NCBI GenBank assembly: GCA_005281725.1
Contig: SSBO01000001.1
Span: 9,937,824 to 10,001,823, forward strand
Reading direction: 5' to 3'
DNA: 64,000 bases
Source: Wuchereria bancrofti
Lineage: Eukaryota > Nematoda > Chromadorea > Rhabditida > Onchocercidae
This document shows, piece by piece, positions 49,104 to 61,486 of the stretch. The notes under the pieces are model-generated. The model was not told the origin of the DNA and did no database searches. It worked only from the letters and a program-made list of their open reading frames with translations. The stretch's first letter is position 1. Every line of letters begins with the position of its first letter. The position numbers were made by a program, and so were the translations under genes.

Positions 49104-49690
49104 TCGTTAGAGGTAACCCTCAAGTTAGCATCCAAAAAATGAATGTTTAGTAAAATAATTGTTTATTTATTTACATTTTTTCCAATTATGTTAATACCAA
49201 GAAATTTAATGATAAGCTATGATTATGAAAATTTTTTCTTTTTTTTTTGAATTTAATATTTGTAAAAGCAAGACGAAAACGAAAGCTTTTATTGCAAGGA
49301 AAAATTTAAAAGAAATCAATAATCACATATTTAATTACATTCATTGTATGATATAAATTTACCCTTTAAAAAATTTGCATATAAATTATTCATTGCAAAA
49401 TTATATCAATTTGTTATTCATTCGAAAATTCCTTAATTGAATGAATTAATTTAAGTAAGTGAAAAAATTTTTTGTAATGTACAGATTCTACAATACATTA
49501 TGCTTTTATGAATTTAATTATTTGATTACACAAATGAATGGAATAAATTTTTGATAAAAGAGACTAATTAAATTCGTACATAGCATAATAATTCTTGAAT
49601 GAAATCAAGTATATACTTGATTAATATAGTTGCATTAAATAGAAAGAACTTAATTACGATTAATTCCTGCTAGATCCAATCAATTACTTA
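49104..49690. other. Intergenic between tRNA-Val and RING gene
   Basis: AT-rich; nothing recognised apart from the tRNA 5' flank and the RING gene 3' flank. Confidence 0.5.
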
Positions 49691-51296
49691 TCATTTTCTA
49701 TCATTGTCTGAATAATTCTTATCTGCAAATAACATACAATTTAAATTACATTCATCATTAAAATTTTCAAATTCTTTAACAGAAATTCGAACTTTTTCAA
49801 ACAAACATTGTAGAAATTTCTAAAAAAAAAAAAACAAAAATTTCTATTCAAATTAATTCTATTGAAAGTATAATTATGCAAAATTATTTTAATTGCATGA
49901 AAAACAGAAAAAAAGTATCACCATTTCTAATTTTTCACATTGAACTTCATTAAGAAATGTTTTCGTTTGTTCATGCAATGCTTTCTCATTCTGAAGCTCC
50001 AAATATGCATCATTAAGCTGAATTATAATTTCATTTAAAATAAAGTTCAATTAAACAAACTTGATTTCATTATTAAATTCAGGTAAATTCGAAAAGATTT
50101 GAAAAGAAAAAATGTTCAGATTATTATTTTTGATGCTAACTTATTTCAACATTTGATTGTCTAATTATTAGCAATTAATATTTTCGTTGATTTTTTTTTT
50201 TTTGCCTTTTGGTCCATTAATATTTAAACTAATAATTTGTCATAATCAATATGGTAAATTATATCTATGAAAATCACTATAGAATGCAACAAATTTTTTG
50301 GAAGTTGTTAAAAAATTAAAAAGAAGCTAAAATTTAGCAAATTTTTAAAAAAATGTACAAAACTTGATCTATATTTCTAAATAAGATATGCAAAAAAAAA
50401 AAGAAACAAAATGTTTACTTTTCTTGAAAGGTCATTGTAAGTGTCTAATTTTTTGCATCCATCAAAAATACTCCCGAAATGTTTATCAGCAATTTCATTT
50501 TTCTTATCACTTATATCATCGTGAAAATAAAGCGTTGTTACAATATCATCAAGTTTTGATGATTTACGACATTCTGGACATGTCTCCTGCTCCTTCAATA
50601 TAATTTTTTTGTTTTGTCATATATAAATAAATTTCCCTAAATAAAATTGAGAAGCAAATAAAATAATTTATTTCAATGTTAGTTACATTGTTCAAAATAA
50701 AAAAATATTTAATAATTTTATAATATTTCATTTTACTTTATTAATTGTTATGCTATTTTTATGCACTAATTCTAGATGATAATTTAAATATCATATATTT
50801 TATTCTGCAATTCAAAATAGTGCCAAATAAATTTAACAACAAACAGTTGTTAAACATAAATTCTGTTCAATACATTTATTATTTTGTAATGTATAAACAA
50901 AAAAAAATATTTAACAAAAATTTAAAAAAAAAATATAAAAATGAAAAATGATACTTACAGTAAGCCAATATTTAATACATCTAAAATGAAATAAATGACC
51001 ACAACGAAGTGCTGAAATATCTCTCATAGGCATTTTCTCCAAGCATATTGTACATATACTAAAAACAAATATAACAAATTTTAAAATAGTTCTATATTAA
51101 TTGTAATCTTGTAACCTTTAACCTTTCAAATTATAATTTCAACAAATATTATTTCAAAGATTGTTTTTATTTTGACAATTAATTGATTTATGCTAAAAAA
51201 AAAAGAAAAAGAAAAAGGAAAACAATAATATATAAAATTTAAAAAAAAGAAATTATTTTACCCTTTTGATTTTTGACGTCCCAATAATTGTCCCAT
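49691..51296 (-). CDS. RING-finger coiled-coil protein (TRAIP-like E3 ligase candidate), complete
   Basis: Five exons: 51262-51296, 50959-51058, 50419-50592, 49922-50017, 49691-49819. Sum 534 bases, 177 residues, all in phase. A C3HC4/RING-H2 finger occupies about residues 12-55: CTICLEKM, then LRCGHLFHFRCIKYWL, then CPECRK. The order and spacing resemble TRAIP/No-poles RING domains, but similarity beyond the RING was not judged. Residues about 100-140 form a likely coiled coil (LNDAYLELQNEKALHEQTKT). RING proteins of this kind usually act as ubiquitin E3 ligases by binding an E2; the substrate is unknown. The N-terminus MGQLLGRQ fits the loose pattern for N-myristoylation, so membrane attachment is possible (inference). 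Exon 1 is only 35 bases; its joining gives the first RING cysteine in frame, which supports it. Confidence 0.82.
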
Positions 51297-51639
51297 AATT
51301 TACTGTTATCACTTACTGTTGATTAAAATTAGTAATAATATTAAGAAGCTAAAAGAATTACCTTGCTAGCAATTTTTTTTACAAATATAATTTCAATTAA
51401 AAATATTTCTGAAAAATATGAAAAAAAAATTTTTTTTAAAAAAAAGGAAAAATGAAATTTAAGAAAGGAAAAAAAAAAAGAAATGATTCATTTTATATTA
51501 AAATAGTATTATGAATTACAAATATATTTACAAAAAAAAGAAAAAATATAATTTCTATATTACACTCATTGAACGTATATTTTTATTTCTCAATTTTTTA
51601 TTTTAAAAATAAAATTTTTTTTAAAAAAAAAAAAGTTCA

Positions 51640-51727
51640 AATTGAAAGAGAGAAAGAAAGACAAAAATGGGCAGAACAGAAGAGGAAAAGAGAAAGGGAG
51701 AGGGAGAGAGAGAGAGAGAGAGAGAGA
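51640..51727. repeat. (GA)n purine tract
   Basis: Imperfect GA/GAAA tract ending in a clean run of GA dinucleotides. Confidence 0.9.
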
Positions 51728-52006
51728 TGGAGTCCACATTGCATCTAACTTTATTTCATAATAATAAATAATATAAATAAGAAGTATTTATTTGTATATT
51801 TATAATTGTGCCAAATGATCGAACAAGGATCAAAATTTTGTATCACAGATCAGATCATTTGTAAGATTATTGTCGTGATATTATTAATAAAATGATAATT
51901 GCTATAAATATTGCACAAATTTTTTTTTTTTTTTAAATTTGTCATATTTATTTAATATGAAGTTGCACAAATTAACATCATTCGAATTGAATAACTAGTT
52001 TTATAA

Positions 52007-52400
52007 GTTGAAATTTTTTGAAATTTAAATTTAATAACTAGTGGTATGTAATCAGATACTAATAAATAGTCAACAATTGAAAAAAAAAAGAATAATTTTA
52101 ACGTGTTTAATTACAATTATTTTAAATTATTCTTTTTTTAATATAATTATAAATTATGGTGATTACATAATAATTTATGTGTTGAAATTTTTTGAAATTT
52201 ATGTTTAGTAACTGCTAGTATGCAATCAAATGCTAATAAATAATAAGCAGTAAAAGAAATAATGTTAACATATTTAATTACAATTATTTGAAATTAATTT
52301 TTTTTTTCTTGAAATAGTGAATATATAATAATTTATATGTTGAAATTTTTTAGAATTTAAAATTTTATCATTTAGATATGTATAACTTATAAAATAATTT
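52007..52400. repeat. Degenerate tandem repeat, about 2.3 copies of a 160-175-bp unit
   Basis: gttgaaattttttgaaattt occurs at 52007 and 52181, and a variant (gttgaaattttttagaattt) at 52339. Between them the strings gtatgcaatcaaatgctaataaata-like and aattacaattattt recur in the same order. Confidence 0.75.
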
Positions 52401-53136
52401 TGCATACAGCATAGCTTATATGTTATCATAAAAGATTTGAAAATAGAAATTAAGCAAAAATGCAAGCAACAATTGTCATCTTTATGAATTAATTTGATGC
52501 ATGTATAAATTTAAATTTCGAATAATTTTAAGAAGCATTTATTTTTCATTTTTATTTAAAATATGTTGAAATTACCATTTAAGATAAAAGTGATAACTTA
52601 TTTAATTCATTCAAATATCAAATTTACATAATTGTTAAATTTGCAAATTTGCTTCTTATTAAATTGTGATAAGCAAACACTTCAGAAATTTATGTTTATT
52701 ATTTATAGTTTTTATCTCTCCTACCCGGTGTTCTTAATTACATATATTTTAAAAGGTTTTGCTCAAAACTTGCACTTTTATTTCTTCAAAAACATTTGAA
52801 AGAAATATTTACAACCCTAAAATTTTTATTATTTATGCATTGTTTTCATTCAAATTATTGTTCATTACACACTCAGCTTGTTTTTTAATTAATAATTTAT
52901 TTATTTATTTATTCATTATTGTTATTATTTCATTTCACTTTTATTTTTGTTATTATTGTCAATAATAATGATTGTTATTCATAACAGTTTTCGTTTACTT
53001 AAAGATTTTCATGTTTTGAAACTAATTTTTTTGTCAAATTTTTTATTTTTCTTTTTTTATAGATTAAAATTAAACATTTTTATACGATAATAAGGTTTGC
53101 TGGAATTCAGCGAATAAGCGACAAAAATAAAAGATT

Positions 53137-56100
53137 ATGTCAAATAGTAAGAAAGCAAAAGTGAAAAGTGATAAAAGTGGAAAGAAGAAACGCGAGGCTG
53201 GAGTAAGAGAAATTTGATGAAATGATAAAATTATTTCAGCTAAAAAGGGCATTTGATTGAAATAATTGTGATTGCAAACGGATTTAAAAAAAAAAATTTT
53301 GTGAAGTAGGAAGTGAGTTAAAACAATAAAACCACGCATTGCTGCATTATTTTGACGTAAACGATCACGTTTACTTCAATAACTCAGCGTAGATGTTGAA
53401 AACAAAATTAATTATTATTAATTACAGAAGAATTCAAAAATAATAGAAAAAAATTCATTACCAGTTTTATTTGATCATTCTTTTTTTTTGAGTAAAATTT
53501 TGAAATTTGAAACTATTTGAAAAATTTTGTAAAATTTTGAAATTTGAAACTATTTGAAAAATTTTATTTGAAATTTGAAAAAACTTCTATTTTGATATAT
53601 TTCACCGACGTAATAATAAGAATTACAAAGCAAAACTTGCTGCATCAGAAGCCATAAAGGGTTAATTTAAGCTGAAAATTTAAAGACTATTTATGAATTA
53701 TTAAAATTAACATATCGACAAGATTTTAAACTTAAAATTTAAAAACTATTTATCAAACTAGAATAAAAGCAACTATCGGCAAGCTTTTAAATTTTAAATT
53801 CCATTGTTTAATTGCTAGAATATATTTGATTTTACTATATTATTTTAACTTTATATATTCCTTTCTTTCTCCTTTTTTTAAAAAAAATTTATACATTGCT
53901 AAGAAAATAGAAGCAAACAAAGAAAAAAAAATAAATTAATTAACAACTTTAAAGTACATAATAAATGCAATTGATAGTGTTGAATTTTCACTGAATGTGT
54001 AAAATAATATAAATTAGTTGTAACTTTTAAAAATTTTGTTAAAAAAAAAAAAAACTTCACCGTTAAAGATTTTTTTTTCAATAATTATAAAATTATATAA
54101 TATTAGGTAAAAGCATGGATACAAACGGTTGTTGATAAATTAACAAAAGATTGGGAACCAGCTAAATGTCAATCACTTTTTACTGAAAGTGAACTTATTG
54201 AATTATGTTATCGAGCACGTGAAATGTTTTGGATGCAACCAGCTCTTATTGAGGTATGAAAATATTATTAAAAAAAAATACTAATACTTATTGTATGAAA
54301 AAAAATTAACTCTCTAATAGTACTTACTTAAAAAAAAGGAAAAAAATAATAAAAAAAAGCTATTAATCATATTAAAAATTTTAAAATGCTTTCAATAAAT
54401 GCATTAGCAATTAGTATTTTTGATTGAAATTATTATATTCTTAAATTAGATTAAAAATTTTGATATAATATTATGAGTACTAAGAATTGGAGTAGAATTA
54501 TTAAATGCTATAAGAAAATATGAATTTTTTAATTTTTCTAAATTTAATCAACGAATAGATTTTATCATAATTAACTATAAATATGTTATTTCGAAAATAT
54601 TTGCATAGTAATCAGTTCGGTGCATTTTTTAATTCCGATCTATTTTTTGGTCCAAATTACTCAAATTTGTGATAAATTGAATGCTTTTCATGAATGAAAC
54701 AATGTCATTTTTGATAAAATAGAGTGAAAAAAATTTTTTGGAATATTATAAATTACCAGATCAAAGATTAAAAATAACCATATAATAATCATTAACAGAA
54801 AATATTTATGAACTATTTGAAAATTTCATATTTTAATATATTTCAAATTTGATCGCTTATTTTTTTTAAAGATAAATCCACCAATAAATGTTATGGGTGA
54901 TATACATGGACAATTTGAAGATCTTATTGCATTGTTTACACTCAATGGTTTTCCACCAGATAAGAAATATCTTTTTCTTGGTGATTATGTTGATCGTGGA
55001 CCATATTCACTTGAAGTAGTCGTATTACTATTTGCTTATAAAGTATTATTTCAGTATTATTTATTAATTTAATTTTTTTTTTTTTGTTTAATTTTTGTTA
55101 ATTTTTTTTTTGCAATAGGTATGATATAAAATGATTGAATATGTGGAGAAAAAAAGAAAAGAAAGAAATTTTTATTTGAGATAATAATTTCTGATTTTTC
55201 TAAAAGAAAAATGTATGATACAGATAGTTTCATCATTTCTTTCCTTTTTGTTTTAAAGTAAGTTTTCTATAATAGAGAAATTAATAAGTTTAATATTTTC
55301 ATTCGGCAAATAGTTTTAATAAATAACATTAATAATTATTTACATAATTTTTTCAAACAATAATTAATGACATTTAAGTTGATATTATTCAGTTAAAATA
55401 ATTTAATAATCATTTTGTAAAAAATTAGTATTGCATTTATATTTTCATCTTTTTTTTTTTAATTTATGATATTGTTTATTGAAATTATAATTTTGGGTAC
55501 TTTATCCGGATATAGTAACCTTATTACGTGGTAATCATGAATCACGACCAGTTAATAAGCAATATGGATTTTACGTGGAATGCACAAGACGGTTAATATA
55601 ATTAATAAATTTGATGCTGAGAGTTGGAACTTTCCCTCATAATTTTTTTTTTATTGATAAGAAAATTTAAATTTTATATGTTTTTGAAATAAATAATAAT
55701 AACGATAATAATAATGACAATAATAATAAATAGTGATGAAAACTTATGATAATTCGCAACTTTTCAAGTTTTGATCAGTTTTTGAAATGCAGAGACGAAC
55801 TGTTACCTTTTAAATTTTAATTAAGGAAATAACTTAGTGAAGAAGTATGCAAAACAAAGAATTGAACAGTAGTTGTTACAATTTTCTTCTTAAAAATTTG
55901 TCAAATTGAAATTTTAAAAATTAATAACTATTAGTGTAAAATGTTTCTTTGAAACACTATCCTGTCAATATTTTATTGTTTTTCAAACAAGTTTTTTTTT
56001 TTTTTTTTGAAACTTTAATTTCACTGATAATATTCAATATATCACTCGTTTACACTATCAAAATATCAATTAATTATCGTTGCTTTATTTCACAATAAAT

Positions 56101-57090
56101 AAAATTTTATCTTTAAACAAAAAAATTACTAATACTCATATGATTAACTTATAATTACTTGATAATTACATTACAGTTATTCAGTAGTACTTTATGAATG
56201 TTTTCAATTTGCATTCTATTGTATGCCATTTTGCGCACGCATATCAAAAACAATAATGTGCATGCATGGTGGTATTAGTGAAAGCTTAGTTAATTTTTCA
56301 CAGGTTTATTTGAAATAATAATTTTGCTTGTTTATTTGATAAACAACAAAATATTCTATTTCGTTTTTTGTAAAATTTCAAGAAATAATACTAAATTGAA
56401 ACTTTGTATCAAATATAATCTCATCAATTTCTTCGCCTACAAAATATAAACTTTATCGGTAAAATATTTTATAAATAAAATTTAGTTTGCACGTATTAAC
56501 TAATATAATCTATCGTGCATTATGCAATTTGGAATAAAATCATTTTTGGAAATAAAGAAATTAAAATCTTTTCTTATAGAAAGTAAAATTTTGATTTATC
56601 AAAACTGAAAATTTTTTAGATTGCAAAAATTGAACGACCATGTGATATTCCGGATATGGGTTTGCTTGCTGATTTAACATGGTCTGATCCTGATCCGGCT
56701 GTATCAGGTTATGAAGAAAGTCCACGTGGTGCAGCTAGCGTGTTTGGTAGCGATGCGTTAAAAGCATTTTGCGATCAACTTGGATTAGAACTTATTATTC
56801 GAGCTCATCAGGTTCAAATATTTTTTCTTTCTTTTGCTAATTATTATTATTATTGCTATCATTACTACTATTTTTAGGTGGTTCAAGAGGGTTATGAATT
56901 TTTCGGCAATCGTCGATTAGTCACCATATTTTCGGCGCCAAATTATTGTGGTCAATTTAATAATGCGGCATGTGTGATGAAAATTTCGGAAGATTTAGTA
57001 GTTACTTTTTTACTATTAACAAATTCTTATTTTTCAACAGATATATTTTTTAAAGTTATTAACAGCAATCAAAAAAAGGAATTTAGTTAA
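53137..57090 (+). CDS. PP1-like Ser/Thr protein phosphatase, with abnormal exon 4 acceptor
   Basis: Seven exons: 53137-53202, 54107-54253, 54872-55042, 55497-55591, 56177-56303, 56620-56811, 56878-57090. Sum 1011 bases, 336 residues. A lysine-rich N-terminus ([20 protein letters not shown]) precedes the PPP catalytic core: GDIHGQ (80-85), GDYVDRG (108-114), RGNHE (139-143), MHGGIS, RAHQ and [11 protein letters not shown]. All metal-binding and catalytic signatures are present, so the protein would be active. It resembles the nematode-expanded PP1-like phosphatases often used in the male germline (family knowledge; expression not shown here). Oddity: exon 4 must begin at 55497 to keep phase and homology ([15 protein letters not shown]), but the preceding dinucleotide is GG, not AG, and no AG lies between there and an in-frame TAA. 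The C-terminal tail is read to the TAA at 57088. AATAAA at 57177-57182 is a candidate poly(A) signal. Confidence 0.85.
53492..53565. repeat. Perfect 37-bp tandem duplication
   Basis: A 37-base unit starting gtaaaattttgaaatttgaa occurs at 53492-53528 and again, identical, at 53529-53565, inside intron 1 of the phosphatase gene. Confidence 0.95.
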
Positions 57091-59392
57091 ATACTATTAA
57101 AATACCAAATAAATTTAAATTAAGCGCAGAAGAATACAGTGTGCATTATGATTTAATAATTGTATAGTAATAGTTAAATAAAGAAATTATTCTTATTAAA
57201 ATTATTTCATCAAATATTTCTATCAATGATTTTAAATATTCTATTGAAAATGTTTATAACTTTTTTGACCTTTTTTCTTTTCTTTTTTGATTTTTCACTT
57301 TTTTCTTTTCTTTTTCTTTTTTTTTTCTTGTTTTCAGGAAATTTCATTTGCAATACATCGGCCAAAAAGATCCTAAAATGACATTTTGTATACTCGTCGT
57401 CATTTTCTAATGAATGAATTATTATATTCAAACAATAAATTTTATTACACAACATTAAACTGTTATACATTATGATGCATTATCCTTTTTTTTTTTTTTG
57501 TTTTGTTTTGTTTATTTGCTACTTTTTTCATTTTGAAGAAAAAATTTTTCCTCTAGTTAAAATACAATATACGTTAATCGAAATCATAATAATACCATCA
57601 TTTCATTTAATTTTACTATAATTTCTTTTTTCTTTTTGAGTGATAATTTTTTTTTTTTTTCAATTTCTTTCTCAGCAAAATAAAATTGTTTGCAAAATTT
57701 TGGTGAAAAATGCCCAAAAACAATTAATTAAGTCTTTTTTTATCTTTTGCATAATAAATTATGAGTTGATAGCTATGCAAATTATATGATTGAAAAATTT
57801 TTAGGTAGGTAAAATGAATGTTAAATAATTGTTGACGGAAAAAGGCAAATTGCTGGAATGAGCATAAAAGGTGTAAATGAAGAGAATAAAGGATAGGAAA
57901 ATTGGTTGATTTTTTTTTTGCAATTTTTTTTCTGTTTTATTTTTTATTTTTTGTATGAATAAACCTCTCATTGCTCCCAGAAAAGTAAATTACAAATCAA
58001 TTTGAACAATATTTTTAAGTTAAATTTCCATTAAATTCTTCAACACTCTTTAAATCATTAATTTTGGTGATTAAAATGACTGAGAAAACGAAGCGTTTTC
58101 TGCTTTTTTTTTTTTTGCAAGTAACTAACGAATTGTTTTTTTTTTCTTTTTTTTTTGCCAATATAAATCAGATTTTGCTTTTATTGCGAGAAATTTCTCA
58201 AAATGACTTCTGTTTCTTTAATATTATTACTAATAATTGCAAATAATTTCTACTGTTACTTTTGTTTACAATATTTTTCGCTTAACTTATCCATTTGACA
58301 TTTTAATATATAATCAAAAAAGTTATCAATAAAAAAAAGATACTTAAGCTATATGCTAGATAACAATAATACGAAAAAGTTATATATTTTCCTAACTAAT
58401 CTCATAAATTATTAATTATATCATTTCTTTCAGTTTCAAAAATTGTGTATCTGATAGAAAATATGATAAAAAAAGAAAAGAAAAACGTTACTTACATAAG
58501 ATCTTATCGAGCTTGAAAAGTATTCGTAGGAATTTTTTTTTATTATATATTTTTTTTAATTTTTTCTTTTCATTTATTTATTTATGATGATAACATATTC
58601 AATTAATTTGTAATTAATATTCCTTTTAAATGATGAAAGAAACGAAATGATCACTCCTGAATTTATAAATAATATTTGATTTAGTAGCTATTTGGTAAAT
58701 TCTATAACTATCTAATTACAATGTTTTCTTCTTACAGAATTATAAATTTAAATGACATGTCTTTTCATTTAAATTTATCAGTTCTTAATGAAAAAGGATG
58801 CATTTCAAAAAATTTTTTTCCAATTAATCATAAAGTCATTGTGCATTTAAAAAAAATGATAATATCAACTGAGACAAATTTAAGTGATGAAAGTGTCATT
58901 TTCTTTATTTTAAACATATTTTTGCTAAAATTAATGGAAAATAATAAAATTGTAAATTAAAACATTGCCATAATATGATTCAATTATTTCTTTTCGAATA
59001 ATTTCAATTTGAATTTTTCAAAATTTTTTTTATTGTATGTGGAATTCATTTTTTTTTTCGTTTTTGCTTTTGTTTTATTTATCATTCCATAAAATTTAAA
59101 TGATATGTGAGAAAGTATTATATTGTTTAATTCAAAATTGGAAAAAACAAATTTGACTGCTAAATATTTTTATCAAATTATAGTTTGCTGTATATGCATT
59201 TGTTTGTTAAAATAGAGAAAAACGGGGGGGAAAAGAGAAGAGAGGGAGGGAAAAAAAAAGAATTTTTGATTCATTTAATGCAATGTTTACACAACTGACT
59301 TATTATTTTTCTTTTTTTTTTCCACCTATTACTGTCTTTTGCTTTATATAAATTTAATGCTGTATTCGTTATATAAGAAAAAAGCTAAAATT

Positions 59393-59468
59393 AGTAATAA
59401 TAATTAATAATAAGGATAATAATAATGATAATAATAATAACAATAATGATAATGATAATAATAATAGC
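59393..59468. repeat. (AAT)n/(GATAAT)n repeat
   Basis: Imperfect taataa/gataat units over about 75 bases. Confidence 0.85.
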
Positions 59469-61457
59469 AAGGATGTAAGCAAAACAAATAATTTGAAATC
59501 AATGTAAATTATTAGTTCAAATGAAATATAATTCAATCTAATTTTGTTCTATTTCAAAAGAAAGAGAATGATGAGAGAAAAAGAAGGAAGAATAAAAAAT
59601 AAAATTTCCATCTGACTTATTTGCTTTTATCATTTTTGTTTTTGTCAACTTTAATTCATGCTTTACTTATCCAATATTTATCCTCTTTTCTTTTTCTTTT
59701 TTTTTTTTTTTTAGTGAAATATATTAATTTATGATTGATTATGAATATCTGAATTAAGAAATACCACTTCAAGTTTTAATTAAAATTGAAAGATAATTAT
59801 TAACCATATTTAAGGTGTAGAAAAGTTTATGAGACTACTTTTTCCTTTCTATGGCTTTTATCCAAGGAGTATGAATAAAGATGAAGCTAATGCTAGATAA
59901 GCATTTCTTATTTATGCTAAAGTTTTTTTCTTTTTTTTTTAAATTTGTTTCTGAGATAGAATTAAGTGAGGGAAGAGAGAGAAAGAGAGAGAGCTAGAGA
60001 AAGAAAGAAAAAACTAGAGTAATAACTATTTTTATACAATATTTTCAAATTGAGGCACGTATGCTTCTTTCATTTCCTTCTTCTTTATCACATATTTGCA
60101 TTTTAATTAATATTTTTTTTTTTCAAACCATTTATTTATTTAAAATGAAATGTTTTTTTTTTTTTAATTCTACTTTCTCTCTTTCGCACTCTTCTCTTCC
60201 TCGTTACCTCTCTCTCTAACCATCTACGTAACAACATTTTAAACATTACATTGCATTGCATTTTTAAATTACTTACCTGATTTAAATTAGGTGATTAAAA
60301 AAATGTGCAACTTCAGCAATTTTTAAAATTTCAGTCGAAAATAAAAATTGCTTACTTTTAAATGATAAACAGTGTGCATGTGATGTGAGAGAAATTTGTG
60401 CACTATGAATGATATTCACATGATGAATTTTACATGAAATGTTACTTATGTTCAATTCTAATCAAAAAAAGAGGGAGAAAATTGAAAAAATAAAATTAAG
60501 GGAAAAAATTAAGATATAAATAGATAAATGTATGACAATTATTAATGTAAATGGAAGACGGTATTGGTGATATAAATAAAAACTGATTTGATAAACTGAT
60601 AATGAAAGTTTGATAATATAATAATTGATGTAATGACATAATGAAAACGTTAATACTTCTTTTTTATACAAAGTATTTTCATTTCAAATTATTCTATTAC
60701 TGTAATAATCAGCGTTATTAATGTGTTATTGTATTAATAATATATAAATATAAAATTTACTAATACTGTACTGTTAAATTAATACTATTATCATTATTTT
60801 TCATATGATTGCAAAAATTGCAATTTCAGCAACATATCTTCTTTCAAAAATTTTTAATTAGTTATTAGATTTAATCCGAAAATTATATCTTATTGCATTC
60901 AAAATTTATTACTTTATCATATACTATTTATTTTTCATTTTTTTTTTAATTTTAACACTATTTATAAATAATAATTATTTCTCATTATAGCATTTCTTAA
61001 TGTAAATCATATTTTCAATATTATCATTTTTTTTTTGAAAATTATCATTCTTCCTTTTCAGTTTAGCAATAACAGTGAGTCATTTGGTTGCTTTTTGCAT
61101 TTCTCGTTTCAGTTTCTATTTTTAGCAATTAATCAATTTTTTACAAACAAAATTTTCTTATTTGGTTAATAAAATTGATGAAAACAAAAGAAAAAAGAAA
61201 AAGGAAAATCAATAAATTTAGGATATTCTTTTTACATTATATTATTACCATTGCATTCTTTATTAAATTTGAAAAGTTTTTGCAAGAAAATTTTTATGAA
61301 TCAAAAATTTACCAGTTCAATGATAGCAATTAATTATCATTAAGTAGGCAAATTCATAATTAGTTAAAATATTTTACATACATATATAATTTACTTAATT
61401 AACCATTTATTTTTTTTATTTATTCATTTCATTTATTTATAAGCATATGAGTAAACC

Positions 61458-61486
61458 TATAAATAAATAAATAAATAAATAAAATA
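61458..61486. repeat. (ATAA)n repeat
   Basis: Seven ataa/taaa tetranucleotides in a row. Confidence 0.9.

Larger units (their letters stand above)
51297..53136. other. Intergenic between divergent RING and phosphatase genes
   Basis: No exon was recognised. Contains a GA-rich tract (51640-51727), a tandem repeat (52007-52400) and short AT-rich frames. A trans-splice-like acceptor for the phosphatase gene, ggaattcag, ends at 53110. Confidence 0.5.

Noticed and set aside
55043..55496. Phosphatase intron 3 retained as coding sequence
   Set aside because: Reading through meets stop codons soon after 55042 and before 55497 in the needed frame.
58721..58960. 79-codon ATG frame on the plus strand
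   Set aside because: AT-rich amino-acid composition, no similarity, and an acceptor-like site inside it; length is not surprising for this base composition.
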